Below are positions 42,069-51,299 of a stretch of DNA of 64,000 bases, piece by piece; the first letter of the stretch is position 1, and the number at the start of each line of letters is the position of its first letter. The DNA is from Pseudomonas sp. ATCC 13867 (GTDB taxonomy: Bacteria > Pseudomonadota > Gammaproteobacteria > Pseudomonadales > Pseudomonadaceae), in the NCBI RefSeq assembly GCF_000349845.1, contig NC_020829.1, positions 3,355,001-3,419,000 on the forward strand, given 5' to 3'. Under the pieces are notes generated by a model. That model was not told the origin of the DNA, did not search any database, and saw only the letters and a list, made by a program, of their open reading frames with translations. The translations under genes and the position numbers were made by a program.

Positions 42069-42301
42069 GGGCGGGCCCGATACTGACGAACGATGTTCCC
42101 AGTGTAAGAGAGGCACACTCCCCCATCGGAGCACACGACCAACTGCACTCGATCCCCCGCGATACCTCTGGCACGGCGCTCGTAGCGACGGGGCCTCGGC
42201 ATTCAGTTTCGTTTTTTCAAAACCAAGCATCTTGAAAATCACATTTAATAAACGCATGTGCCTGTGCGAGGCTGCTTCCAACGTCAGCCAACTCGTCCCC
42301 C
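42069..42301. other. Intergenic stretch, promoter region
   Basis: A short AT-rich patch at about 42206-42256 (TTTCGTTTTTTCAAAACC area) stands out and may hold a promoter for either flanking direction. No gene with family similarity is seen. Confidence 0.4.
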
Positions 42302-42490
42302 ATGCATCTGCTCGTTTCGCCCGCACCGCTGGAACCCGTCGCCGCCCGCAAGGCCGGCAGCGTCGTCCGCCTGCCGCGCAAACATGCCCGCTGGCTCGAA
42401 CTGCAACCGCTGACCCTGCCTCTCGAACTGGCCTTCTGGGCGCTCTGGCATTGCCGCCATGCGCGTCCACCGGATAGCGCCAACCGCTGA
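42302..42490 (+). CDS. Possible small hydrophobic protein
   Basis: 62 codons with a GC-rich third-position pattern like the host's genes and one hydrophobic segment (LTLPLELAFWALWHC, residues about 36-50). There is no clear ribosome site and no family. It lies 173 bases upstream of the glutamine-synthetase-like gene and may be a leader, a real small membrane protein or chance. Treat as tentative. Confidence 0.3.
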   Translation: MHLLVSPAPLEPVAARKAGSVVRLPRKHARWLELQPLTLPLELAFWALWHCRHARPPDSANR

Positions 42491-42663
42491 CGGGCCGCCG
42501 CGCCCGAACTCCATCGACGGAACTACGCTCAAGGAAGGCCCGACGCCCTCCCCGAACCAGACGTAGCCCGTCACATCGCTTGCCTGCCTTTATCTCCGCA
42601 CTCCAAGTGCGGCCCTGGCCTGCAGGTCGTCAGCGCATCCGGCTGGATGCTAACGAGAGCCCC

Positions 42664-44028
42664 ATGAATTTCGCCTCCGTGCAAGAAGCCCACACCTTCC
42701 TGGCCCAGAACCCCGATATCGAGATGGTCGAGCTGTTCATCCTCGACGCCAACGGCGTGCCGCGCGGCAAGCTGCTGCACCGCGAGGAACTGCTCGCCGT
42801 GTACCAGTCCGGCCGGCCGCTGCCGAGCACCATCCTCGGCCTGACCATGCACGGCGAGGATGTGGAGGATTCCGGGCTGGTCTGGGACGTGGGCGACATC
42901 GACTGCCGCGCCTACCCGCTGGCCGGCAGCCTGGTGCGCCTGCCCTGGCGGCAGATTCCCACGGCGGCGGTGCAGGTCAGCATGCACCCCGAGCAAGGCA
43001 AGCCGGCGGACATCGCCGACCCGCGCCATGTCCTGATCCACGTGATCGACGGTCTCAAGGCCGCTGGCTACCACCCGGTGATGGCCTGCGAGCTGGAGTT
43101 CTACCTGCTGGACGCCAAGCGCGACGCCAACGGCCGCCCGCAACCGGCGCTGGATGCCGACGGCGGCCGCCCGCGCGCCACCCAGGTCTACGGCCTGCGC
43201 GAGCTGGAACAGATCGAGCCGTTCCTCGCCGACCTCTATGCCGCGTGCAAGGCTCAGGGCATTCCGGCGCGCACGGCGATTTCCGAGTACGCGCCGGGCC
43301 AGGTGGAGATCACCCTGGAGCACGGCGACGCACTCACCGCAATGGACCAGGCGGTGCGCTACAAGCGCCTGGTCAAAGGTGTGGCGCACAAGCACGGGAT
43401 GCAGGCGTGCTTCATGGCCAAGCCGTTCGACGACCTGGCCGGCACCGGCATGCACATGCACGTGTCGCTGGCCGATGCCGAGGGCAACAACCTGTTCGCC
43501 AGCGAGGACCCTGCCGGCACGCCGCTGCTGCGCCAATCCGTGGGCGGCATGCTGAAAAGCCTGCTCGACTCGCTGCTGCTGTTCTGCCCCAACGCCAACT
43601 CCTACCGTCGCTTCCAGGCCAACAGCTATGCGCCGCTGGCGCCGACCTGGGGCTGCGACAACCGCACCGTGAGCCTGCGCGTACCCGGCGGACCGGCCCA
43701 TACCCGCCACGTGGAGCACCGTATCTGCGGCGCCGACGCCAACCCCTACCTGGCTGCCGCGGCGATCCTCGCCGGCATCCATCGCGGCATCCGCGAGGAG
43801 ATCGACCCGGGCGCGCCGGTGGAAGGCAACGGCTATGCCCAGGCCAAGGAACTGCTGCCCACCGACTGGTTGACCTCACTGCGCGCGCTGGAGCGCTCCA
43901 GCTGGGCGCGGGATGCGCTGGGGCACGAATTCCTCGGCGTCTACCTGAAGGTCAAGCAGGCCGAATATCGCCAGTTCATGGGTGAGGTCGGCGAGCAGGA
44001 CTGGCGCTGGTATCTGACGCAAGCGTGA
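42664..44028 (+). CDS. puuA: Gamma-glutamylputrescine synthetase-like (glutamine synthetase family)
   Basis: 454 residues. Glutamine-synthetase fold: the N-terminal beta-grasp, CELEFYLLDAKRD (metal-binding Glu), EYAPGQVEITLEHGDAL, KPFDDLAGTGMHMHVSL and NRTVSLRVPGGPAHTRHVEHRICGADANPYLAAAAILAG are all present. The sequence and the flanking oxidase and polyamine transporter indicate the PuuA/PauA type that ligates glutamate to putrescine or other polyamines. P. aeruginosa has several such ligases, so the substrate is uncertain. The start at 42664 is chosen over 42580 as the normal family N-terminus and because it has a purine-rich GAGAG. Confidence 0.88.
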   Translation: MNFASVQEAHTFLAQNPDIEMVELFILDANGVPRGKLLHREELLAVYQSGRPLPSTILGLTMHGEDVEDSGLVWDVGDIDCRAYPLAGSLVRLPWRQIPTAAVQVSMHPEQGKPADIADPRHVLIHVIDGLKAAGYHPVMACELEFYLLDAKRDANGRPQPALDADGGRPRATQVYGLRELEQIEPFLADLYAACKAQGIPARTAISEYAPGQVEITLEHGDALTAMDQAVRYKRLVKGVAHKHGMQACFMAKPFDDLAGTGMHMHVSLADAEGNNLFASEDPAGTPLLRQSVGGMLKSLLDSLLLFCPNANSYRRFQANSYAPLAPTWGCDNRTVSLRVPGGPAHTRHVEHRICGADANPYLAAAAILAGIHRGIREEIDPGAPVEGNGYAQAKELLPTDWLTSLRALERSSWARDALGHEFLGVYLKVKQAEYRQFMGEVGEQDWRWYLTQA

Positions 44029-44052
44029 AGTTGTGATGGAAGAATTGAAGAA

Positions 44053-44199
44053 CCCCTCACCCCAGCCCTCTCCCAGAGGGAGAGGGGGCCGTTCGTGCCG
44101 AGATGAGCCTTTCGCTCACTGAAGCCATCGGCGGAAACCGAATTTTCAGCCCGCTCCAATCAGCTCCCTCTCCCTTCAGGGAGAGGGCTGGGGAGAGGG
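44053..44199. repeat. Inverted repeat element between puuA- and puuB-like genes
   Basis: Left arm CTCACCCCAGCCCTCTCCC (44056-44074) and right arm GGGAGAGGGCTGGGGAGAG (44178-44196 or so) are inverted with one mismatch and each also forms its own small hairpin (CTCTCCC-AGA/TTCA-GGGAGAG). About 100 bases of unrelated sequence lie between. This CCCTCTCCC/GGGAGAGGG motif is a common dispersed element in Pseudomonas genomes; the paired form is MITE-like. Confidence 0.7.
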
Positions 44200-44226
44200 A
44201 AAGCGAACAACAACAGGAACACCGAA

Positions 44227-45540
44227 ATGAACGCTGCACTGAACCCCGCCACGCCCGCCCCCGAGCGCGCGAAGTCCTACTACTCCGCGAGCCTCAACGA
44301 AGAGACCGGCTACCCCACGCTGCAAGGCGAGGTGAGCGTCGACATCGCCATCATCGGCGGCGGCTTCACCGGCGTCGCCACCGCCGTGGAACTGGCCGAG
44401 CGCGGCTACAAGGTGGCCATCGTCGAGACCAACAAGGTCGGCTGGGGCGCCAGCGGGCGCAACGGCGGGCAGGTCACCGGCAGCCTCTCGGGCGACGCCG
44501 CGATGGAGAAGCAGATGCGCCAGTGGCTGGGCGACGACGTCGACGACTTCATCTGGCACCTGCGCTGGCGCGGCCACGAGATCATCAAGAGCCGCGTGGA
44601 GAAGTACGGCATCGCCTGCGACCTGAAGTTCGGCCACCTGCACGCGGCCATGAAGCCGTCGCACATGGACGAGCTGAAGGCCACCTTCGACGACGCCAAG
44701 CGCCGTGGCATGGGCGACGAGATCAGCCTGCTGGACGGTGCCGGCGTGCGCGCGCACCTGGAGAGCGACCTCTACTGCGGCGCCATCAAGAACACCCGCA
44801 ACATGCACCTGCACCCGCTCAACCTGTGTATCGGCGAGGCCAAGGCCGCCGCCAGCCTGGGCACGCTGATCTTCGAGCACTCCGAGGTACTGGACATCAT
44901 CCACGGCGCGCGCCCGGCGGTGGTCACCAAAGGCGGGCGGATCAACGCCGCGCAAGTGATGCTCGCCGGCGACGTCTACCACAAGCTGGAACGCAAGCAG
45001 CTCAAGGGCATGATCTTCCCGGCGATGGGCGGCATCGTCACCACCAAGCCGCTGGGCGAGCTGGCCAAGCGCATCAACCCGCAGGACCTGGCGGTCTACG
45101 ACTGCCGCTTCGTGCTCGACTACTACCGCATGACCGGCGACGGCCGCCTGCTGTTCGGCGGCGGCGCCAACTACTCGGGCCGCGACTCGCGCGACATCGC
45201 CGGCGAACTGCGCCCGTGCATCGAACGCACCTTCCCGGCGCTCAAGGGCGTGGACATCGAGTTCCAGTGGAGCTGCGCCATGGGCATTGTGATGAACCGC
45301 ATCCCGCAGCTGGGCAAGCTGTCGGAGAACGTCTGGTACTGCCAGGGCTACTCCGGCCACGGCGTGGCGACCACCCACATCATGGGCGAGATCATGGCCA
45401 CCGCGATGACCGGCGACCTGGAGAAGTTCGACACCTTCGCCCAGTGCAAGCACATCCGCGTGCCCATGGGCGACGTGTTCGGCAACCCGATGCTGGCCGC
45501 GGGCATGTGGTACTACCAGATGATGGAGAAGCTGCGCTGA
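44227..45540 (+). CDS. puuB: Gamma-glutamylputrescine oxidase-like FAD oxidoreductase
   Basis: 437 residues of the DAO/GlpO family. The FAD-binding GxGxxG is IIGGGFTGVATAVELAERG near residue 43-60, followed by SGRNGGQVTGSLS and C-terminal GYSGHGVATTHIMGE. PuuB oxidises gamma-glutamyl-polyamines to the aldehyde. It follows the PuuA-like gene, with the repeat element between; a paired REP follows its stop. Confidence 0.9.
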   Translation: MNAALNPATPAPERAKSYYSASLNEETGYPTLQGEVSVDIAIIGGGFTGVATAVELAERGYKVAIVETNKVGWGASGRNGGQVTGSLSGDAAMEKQMRQWLGDDVDDFIWHLRWRGHEIIKSRVEKYGIACDLKFGHLHAAMKPSHMDELKATFDDAKRRGMGDEISLLDGAGVRAHLESDLYCGAIKNTRNMHLHPLNLCIGEAKAAASLGTLIFEHSEVLDIIHGARPAVVTKGGRINAAQVMLAGDVYHKLERKQLKGMIFPAMGGIVTTKPLGELAKRINPQDLAVYDCRFVLDYYRMTGDGRLLFGGGANYSGRDSRDIAGELRPCIERTFPALKGVDIEFQWSCAMGIVMNRIPQLGKLSENVWYCQGYSGHGVATTHIMGEIMATAMTGDLEKFDTFAQCKHIRVPMGDVFGNPMLAAGMWYYQMMEKLR

Positions 45541-45560
45541 TAGCAGACTGCGAGGCCAAC

Positions 45561-45633
45561 CTGTAGGAGCGAGCTTGCTCGCGAACGGGCTCCGCAGCGG
45601 GGCGGAATTCGCGAGCAAGCTCGCTCCTACAGG
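45561..45633. repeat. Paired REP element after the puuB-like gene
   Basis: Two inverted copies of the REP core (GTAGGAGCGAGCTTGCTCGC and GCGAGCAAGCTCGCTCCTAC) with a roughly 30-base spacer. Same family as those at 37948, 50802 and 52871. Confidence 0.92.
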
Positions 45634-45775
45634 GGGTTCGCCGTCACCATCGCCGCAGCGACTTGCGCATCACGAAACGCCAGGAAACAGGCGCCCAGTG
45701 CGCCCGTACCCGCAGCCACTCGACACCACCGCCGCGCTCAGGGATAAAGGCTCCACTTCGAAATTGGAGTGAGCC

Positions 45776-46699
45776 ATGCGTTTCCCCTCGATGACCGCCC
45801 TGCGCGTGCTCGACGCCGTTGCCCGCCTGGGCAGCCTGTCCGGCGCGGCCAGCGAACTGAGCCTGACCCGCAGCGCCGTCAGCCACCAGTTGCACAGCCT
45901 GGAAGACTGCCTGGGCATCCCGCTTACCGAACGGGTCGGCCGCGGCATCGCGCTGACCTACCACGGCGAATGCTTCGCCCGCGAAACCCAGCGCGCCCTG
46001 GCGATCCTCAACGAGGCGCGGCGCTTCGCCAATGCCGAGGAAGTGGCCGGCCGCCTGTGCGTGAGCTGCACGCCGGGCTTCGCCACCTACTGGCTGTGCC
46101 ACCAGATCGGCAAGTTCCAGCGCGCCCACCCGCAGGTGGAACTGAACCTGGTCTCGCCCCGGATTCCCGACGACGTCACCAACCGCGACGTCGACCTGTT
46201 CATCGCCTACGGCGTGGGCGACTGGCCGGACCTGCATGTGGAGCTGATCGCCACCCTCGACACCTTCCCGGTGTGCAGCCCGTCGCTGCTCAACTCGGTG
46301 GGCGGCCTGGACTCGCCGGAAGATCTCGCCAGCCTGCCCTTCCTGCACATGGTCGATCACTCCGACTGGCTGCTCTGGGCCGCCGCGGCCGGGGTGCGCG
46401 ACCTCAACGTGCGCAACGGTATCGTCTTCTCCGACGCCCACCTGGTGCAGTCGGCGGCCATCGCCGGACAAGGCGTGGCAATGGGCGACGCACTGGTCAG
46501 CGGCGATGCGATGGCCAAGGGGCAACTGGTGCGGCTGTTCAACGTCGCCATCGAGCCGCCCAACCGCTACTACTTCGTCACCGACCCGGCGAAGACCGAA
46601 CGCCCCGACGTGCGGGCTTTCAAGGCCTGGATGAAGGCCGAACTGCGCATGTCCGAGCAGTTCCGCCAGGGCGGTCGCAATGTCCTGATTGGTGAATAA
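45776..46699 (+). CDS. LysR regulator of the GcvA type
   Basis: 307 residues: HTH (MTALRVLDAVARLGSLSGAASELSLTRSAVSHQLHSLEDCLG) and a substrate-binding domain. Features such as TERVGRGIALTYHGECF and SQP-type segments fit GcvA-like LysR proteins. Lying between the gamma-glutamyl pathway genes and the polyamine transporter, all on the same strand, it likely controls one or both (inference). Confidence 0.92.
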   Translation: MRFPSMTALRVLDAVARLGSLSGAASELSLTRSAVSHQLHSLEDCLGIPLTERVGRGIALTYHGECFARETQRALAILNEARRFANAEEVAGRLCVSCTPGFATYWLCHQIGKFQRAHPQVELNLVSPRIPDDVTNRDVDLFIAYGVGDWPDLHVELIATLDTFPVCSPSLLNSVGGLDSPEDLASLPFLHMVDHSDWLLWAAAAGVRDLNVRNGIVFSDAHLVQSAAIAGQGVAMGDALVSGDAMAKGQLVRLFNVAIEPPNRYYFVTDPAKTERPDVRAFKAWMKAELRMSEQFRQGGRNVLIGE

Positions 46700-46839
46700 T
46701 TTCGAACAATAAGGGAGAAAAAACGCGATTGAAGCGAAGAGAGTTTTAACAATACTGCATTAAAAAAAGGCCGCCGATTTTTACCCCGATCCTCACCCGG
46801 CGGCTGCTCGAACAAGAACAAGAAATCGAGGTAAATGCA
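46700..46839 (+). promoter_or_regulatory. AT-rich promoter region of the polyamine transporter
   Basis: This gap is markedly AT-rich (for example AAAAAACGCGATTGAAG and TTTTAACAATACTGCATTAAAAAAA) compared with everything around, consistent with the promoter for the four transporter genes. A GCCGCCG/CGGCGGC dyad lies just downstream of the A-run. No specific regulator site is recognised. Confidence 0.5.
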
Positions 46840-47925
46840 GTGGAGCGACAGCCCCAACTACGTGCCATCGGCATCGGCAAGAGCTACGGCAGTTTCAACG
46901 CGCTGGACAACGTGTCCATCGACATCCGCCAGGGCGAGTTCCTGACCCTCCTCGGGCCTTCGGGCTCCGGCAAGACCACCTTCCTGATGATCCTCGCCGG
47001 CTTCCAGGACCCGTCCCGCGGCAAGCTCGAAGAGGGCGGCGCCGACATCACCAAACGCCCTGCCGAGAAGCGCAACTTCGGCATGGTGTTCCAGGGCTAC
47101 GCCCTGTTCCCGCACATGAGTATCGAGGACAACGTCGCCTTCCCGCTGAAGATCCGTGGCGTGAAGGCCGAGGAACGCAACCGTCGCGTGCGCCACATGC
47201 TCGAAGTGGTCGGCCTCGGCGAGCACCTGGGCAAGCGCCCCGGCGAGCTCTCCGGCGGCCAGCAGCAACGCGTGGCCATCGCCCGCGCACTGGTGTTCGA
47301 GCCGGACATGCTGCTGCTCGACGAACCCCTCTCGGCGCTGGACAAGAACCTGCGCGAGCAGCTGCAGGCCGAACTGCAGCGCATCCACCGCCAGGTCGGC
47401 ACCACCTTCGTCTTCGTCACCCACGACCAGAACGAAGCCCTCGCCCTGTCCACCCGCATCGCCATCTTCAACCGTGGCCAACTGGCCCAGGTCGACGACC
47501 CGCAGACCATCTACAACCAACCCAGCAACCGCTTCGTCGCCGAGTTCCTCGGCAAGATGAACCTGTTCCCGCTGAGCCAGGTGGGCCGTGCCGGCGAACT
47601 GGCCTGCGGACGCTTCGGCGAGGCCGAGCTGCGCGCCGGCTACTCCCCGGCCGTGCAGGCCGAAGCACCGCTGCTGGCCGTGCGTCCGGAACACATGCAG
47701 CTGCATAGCGTGCCGCCCCAGGTGAATGGCCACAACGTGGTGCAGGCGGTACTCACCGCCAAGACCTACCAGGGCGCCAGCACCGAGCTGTGCCTGGGTG
47801 CCGGCAGCGAGGGCAAGCAACCGATGAGCCTGGCCGTGCACGCCGACCACCAGGCCTCGCGCCTGGAACAGGGTGCCAAGGTCTGGCTGAGCTGGCCCAT
47901 CGAGAAAAGCCTGCTGATCGCCTGA
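46840..47925 (+). CDS. Polyamine ABC transporter ATPase (PotA type)
   Basis: 361 residues. Walker A GPSGSGKTT at about 40-48, Q-loop VFQGYALFPHMSI, signature LSGGQQQRVAIARAL, Walker B MLLLDEPLSALD and a C-terminal TOBE-type domain. The start is GTG at 46840 with GAGG eight bases before; the ATG five bases upstream is in another frame. Powers import for the binding protein and the two permeases that follow. Confidence 0.93.
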   Translation: MERQPQLRAIGIGKSYGSFNALDNVSIDIRQGEFLTLLGPSGSGKTTFLMILAGFQDPSRGKLEEGGADITKRPAEKRNFGMVFQGYALFPHMSIEDNVAFPLKIRGVKAEERNRRVRHMLEVVGLGEHLGKRPGELSGGQQQRVAIARALVFEPDMLLLDEPLSALDKNLREQLQAELQRIHRQVGTTFVFVTHDQNEALALSTRIAIFNRGQLAQVDDPQTIYNQPSNRFVAEFLGKMNLFPLSQVGRAGELACGRFGEAELRAGYSPAVQAEAPLLAVRPEHMQLHSVPPQVNGHNVVQAVLTAKTYQGASTELCLGAGSEGKQPMSLAVHADHQASRLEQGAKVWLSWPIEKSLLIA

Positions 47926-47981
47926 GTCGCCGAACGCGTTCGTCCCCTATTCGCCATCCCACCTGATCGGGAGCTGCACCC

Positions 47982-49112
47982 ATGTTCAATCCGAAAGAGT
48001 TCAATCCTCACCAGCAAGACTGCATCGAAGTCCTCATCGAAAAGACCCGCCGCGGGCAGATCGACCGCCGCACCTTCCTCAAGGGTATGGGCCTGATGGC
48101 CGCCCTGCCGCTGGCCCTGCGCAGCGGCGTGAGCTTCGCTGCCGGCGACAAGCCGCTGGTGGTGGTGAACTGGGGCGGCGACGCCATCAAGGCGTTCGGC
48201 AAGGCCTGGACCGAGGGCTTCAGCAAGGCCACCGGCATCCCGGTGAAGATCGACGGCAGCGGCCCCACCGAGGGCGCCATCCGCACCCAACTGTCCAGCG
48301 GCCGGGTGAGCTGGGACGTGGTCGACGCGGAAAGCTCAATCCTGCAGAACCTGGGCAAGGAAGGCCTGGTACAGGCCATCGACTACAACGTCGTCTCGAA
48401 GGACAAGGTGCTGCCCGGCTTCGCCTACGAATACGGCATCGCCGACTACATGCTCAGCTACGTGATCGCCTACGACAGCGAGCGCTTCGGCGACAAGGCG
48501 CCCAAGACCTGGGCCGACTTCTGGGACGTGAAGACCTTCCCCGGCAAGCGCACCCTCTACAAGTGGATGAACGGCATGCTCGAGGCCGCGCTGCTGGCCG
48601 ACGGCGTGGCGCCGGACAAGCTCTACCCGCTGGACGTGGCGCGCGCCATGAAGAAGATCGAGGAGCTCAAACCCCACGTGCTGGCCTTCTGGGGCTCGGG
48701 CGCGGAGACTCAGCAGTTGCTGATCGAGGGCGAAGTATCCATGGGCGCGATCTGGAACACCCGCGCCCAGGTAATCACCGAGGACAGCGAAGACCGCATC
48801 AAGTGGACCTTCGACAACGCCCTGCTGGGCTGCAGCAACTGGGGCGTGCTCAAGGGCAACCCGGCCGGCACCGAGGCGGCCATGAAGTTCATCGCCTACG
48901 CCCAGGACCCGCAGTCCCAGGTGGAACTGTTCAAGATGTTCGGCAACGGCCCGGCCAACCCTGCCGCCGCCGCGCTGATCCCGGACGACCGCAAGCACCT
49001 GAACTGCACCGACCCGGCCAACCTGCCCAAGCAGATCATGCTCAGCCACGAGTGGTACACCGACCACTACGCGGCAACCCTGGAGCAGTACCTGACCCAC
49101 ATTTCCAAGTGA
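47982..49112 (+). CDS. Polyamine-type periplasmic binding protein with Tat-like signal
   Basis: 376 residues of the PotD/spermidine-binding family (GDKPLVVVNWGGDAIKAFGKAW, FWDVKTFPGKRTLY). The N-terminus has a twin-arginine signal: DRRTFLKGMGLMAALPLAL, ending near residue 52 with FAAGD, instead of the usual Sec signal. Export through Tat implies folding before export, seldom seen for this class. Substrate may be putrescine, spermidine or a gamma-glutamylated or related amine; binding residues cannot be assigned from sequence. Confidence 0.92.
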   Translation: MFNPKEFNPHQQDCIEVLIEKTRRGQIDRRTFLKGMGLMAALPLALRSGVSFAAGDKPLVVVNWGGDAIKAFGKAWTEGFSKATGIPVKIDGSGPTEGAIRTQLSSGRVSWDVVDAESSILQNLGKEGLVQAIDYNVVSKDKVLPGFAYEYGIADYMLSYVIAYDSERFGDKAPKTWADFWDVKTFPGKRTLYKWMNGMLEAALLADGVAPDKLYPLDVARAMKKIEELKPHVLAFWGSGAETQQLLIEGEVSMGAIWNTRAQVITEDSEDRIKWTFDNALLGCSNWGVLKGNPAGTEAAMKFIAYAQDPQSQVELFKMFGNGPANPAAAALIPDDRKHLNCTDPANLPKQIMLSHEWYTDHYAATLEQYLTHISK

Positions 49113-49127
49113 CGCGGAGCGCAGGTC

Positions 49128-49964
49128 ATGGCCGATAACGCCCCCTCGCGGCTCAAGCTGGGCGCCCTGCTGCTGCCGCTGCCGGTGGTTCTGATCGTGT
49201 TCTACGTACTGCCCTTCCTCGGCGTGCTCGGCTGGAGCGTGACCCTGCCGGAGCCGGGGATCGAGCAGTACCAGCGGATCATGACGGACCCGGCGATCCA
49301 CGACGTGCTCTGGCGGACCTTCCGCCTGTGCACCACGGTCAGCGTGATCTCCCTGCTGATCGCCTACCTCATGGCCTACTGCTGGGTCTACAGCCCGCCG
49401 TTCTGGCAGCGCGTGGTGGAAATCTGCGTGTTCATCCCGTTCTGGCTGTCGGTGTTGGTGCGCGCCTTCGGCTGGCTGATCGCCCTGCGCAGCAACGGCC
49501 TGCTCAACGAGTGGCTGCAGTACCTGGGCATCACCAGCGAGCCATTGCAGCTCACCCGCAACGAGATGGGCGTGGTGATCGGCATGGTGCACTTCATGGT
49601 GCCCTTCGCGCTGTTCCCGCTGGTTTCGACCATGCGCCGCCTCGACCCGCGCGTGCTGCTGGCCGCGCGCGGCCTGGGCGCCGGGCAGATGCGCACCTTC
49701 TGGAGCATCTTCGTGCCGCAGACCATTCCCGGCATCCTCGGCGCCTTCATCATCGTCTTCGTGTTCTGCCTGGGCTTCTTCATCACCCCGGCGATCCTCG
49801 GCGGCGGGCAGACCGTGATGGTGGCCGAGTACGTCTACCTGCAGATGTTCCAGACCAGCAACTGGGGCCTGGGCGCCGCGCTCTCGGTGGTGCTGCTGGC
49901 GCTGGTCAGCGGGATGATCTGGGCGCTGCTGCGCATGACCCGCGTCGACAAGCTGGTGGGATAA
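49128..49964 (+). CDS. ABC transporter permease (PotB type)
   Basis: 278 residues, six membrane segments expected. Contains the EAA loop motif AARGLGAGQMRTFWSIFVPQTIPGI that binds the ATPase. It follows the binding protein by 15 bases and precedes the second permease by 12. Together they form the inner-membrane channel. Confidence 0.93.
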   Translation: MADNAPSRLKLGALLLPLPVVLIVFYVLPFLGVLGWSVTLPEPGIEQYQRIMTDPAIHDVLWRTFRLCTTVSVISLLIAYLMAYCWVYSPPFWQRVVEICVFIPFWLSVLVRAFGWLIALRSNGLLNEWLQYLGITSEPLQLTRNEMGVVIGMVHFMVPFALFPLVSTMRRLDPRVLLAARGLGAGQMRTFWSIFVPQTIPGILGAFIIVFVFCLGFFITPAILGGGQTVMVAEYVYLQMFQTSNWGLGAALSVVLLALVSGMIWALLRMTRVDKLVG

Positions 49965-49976
49965 GGAGCCGCAGAA

Positions 49977-50792
49977 ATGAACGCACACGAAACCAAGGCA
50001 CCGAGCCGCCTGCTGGCGACCATGGCGATGATCTTCATGGTCTTCCCGCTGCTGGCGGTGATCCCAGTGTCCTTCACCAGCAAGCGCTTCCTGTCGATGC
50101 CCAACGGCAACTGGTCGCTGCGGCATTACCAAGCGCTGCTGGACAGCCCGGAATGGCTCTCGGCAATCGGCCAGAGCCTGATGGTCGCCACCGCCACCTG
50201 CATCATCGCCACCGCGCTGGCGGTGAGCTTCAGCCTCGGCATCTGGTACCTGCGCTCGCGCCTGGCGACCCTGCTGATCGGCCTGGTGCTGCTGCCCATG
50301 GCGATCCCGCCGATGATCTCGGCGATGGTCCTGTACTTCATGGAAACCAAGGTCAGCCAGTTCGCCCCCGGCCTGGGCTATGACACCCTGTTCGGCCTGA
50401 CCATCGCGCACATCGTGATGGTCGTGCCCTACGGCGTGGTGACCATGCTGGTGGCGCTGAGCCAACTGGACCGGCGCATCGAGCTGGCCGCGCGCAACCT
50501 CGGCGCGAGCCTGGGCCAGACCACCTTCATGGTGGTGCTGCCGAACCTCAAGCTGGGCGTGGCGAGCACCGCACTACTGTGCTTTGCGCTCTCGTGGGAG
50601 GAGATCGCGGTGACCCTGTTCGTCACCAGCACCGAGGTGAATACCCTGCCCCGGCAGATCTGGTCCGGCCTGCGCGACAACATCGACCCGGCCGTGGCGG
50701 CCATCTCGGTGGTGCTGATCGCCCTGACCTTCGTTGCGCTGGTCGGGCGGATGGTTGCCCAGAAATTGGCGGCGCGGCCGGTGGGGAACTGA
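49977..50792 (+). CDS. ABC transporter permease (PotC type)
   Basis: 271 residues with about six membrane segments and the coupling motif AARNLGASLGQTTFMVVLPNLKLGV. Second channel subunit of the polyamine-type transporter and last gene of that operon. A paired REP follows nine bases after its stop. Confidence 0.93.
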   Translation: MNAHETKAPSRLLATMAMIFMVFPLLAVIPVSFTSKRFLSMPNGNWSLRHYQALLDSPEWLSAIGQSLMVATATCIIATALAVSFSLGIWYLRSRLATLLIGLVLLPMAIPPMISAMVLYFMETKVSQFAPGLGYDTLFGLTIAHIVMVVPYGVVTMLVALSQLDRRIELAARNLGASLGQTTFMVVLPNLKLGVASTALLCFALSWEEIAVTLFVTSTEVNTLPRQIWSGLRDNIDPAVAAISVVLIALTFVALVGRMVAQKLAARPVGN

Positions 50793-50801
50793 GGACTTGA
50801 C

Positions 50802-50881
50802 CTGTAGGAGCGAGCTTGCTCGCGAACCAGCTTCCCGGCAGCTCTTACGCTGAGTAATTCGCGAGCAAGCTCGCTCCTACG
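50802..50881. repeat. Paired REP element after the transporter operon
   Basis: Two inverted REP cores (CTGTAGGAGCGAGCTTGCTC and GCGAGCAAGCTCGCTCCTAC) between the convergent permease and tusA genes. Confidence 0.92.
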
Positions 50882-50901
50882 AAAGCCCCTCTTCAGACGG
50901 A

Positions 50902-51141
50902 TCACTCCGCCTTCTTGCGAATCCAGTACAGGTAGGTCCCCGCTTCTTCCTGCTGTTCCACCAACTCATGCCCGAGGAACACGCAGAACTTGGGAATGTC
51001 GCGACGGGTGGACGGGTCGGTGGCGATCACCTTGAGCAGGCCGCCGGCCGGCAGGTCGCGCACCTTGTTGTGCAGCATCATGACCGGCTCGGGGCAGTTC
51101 AGGCCGGTGGCGTCGAGAATCGCGTCGACAGGCTGGGACAT
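50902..51141 (-). CDS. tusA: Sulfur-transfer protein TusA
   Basis: 79 residues, the TusA size. The persulfide-carrying cysteine is C16 in [16 protein letters not shown] (the CPxP motif). TusA hands sulfur from IscS-type desulfurase to the TusBCD/E relay for tRNA 2-thiouridine and to molybdenum-cofactor synthesis. Gene neighbours match the tusA to acnA stretch of P. aeruginosa. Confidence 0.95.
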   Translation of the reverse strand: MSQPVDAILDATGLNCPEPVMMLHNKVRDLPAGGLLKVIATDPSTRRDIPKFCVFLGHELVEQQEEAGTYLYWIRKKAE

Positions 51142-51299
51142 CGCTTAACTCCAGAAAAACCAATGACGTATTCTCGCGCAAAGCGCACCGTGCGGTCACC
51201 CCGCGTCCGTCCGGGTCACCGAACCTTGGTTGGGGGAAGGCGCCGCGGGTGCCGGGCATGCTGGCGCATCCGCCCCCACCCTTCCCGACAGGAGTTTCG

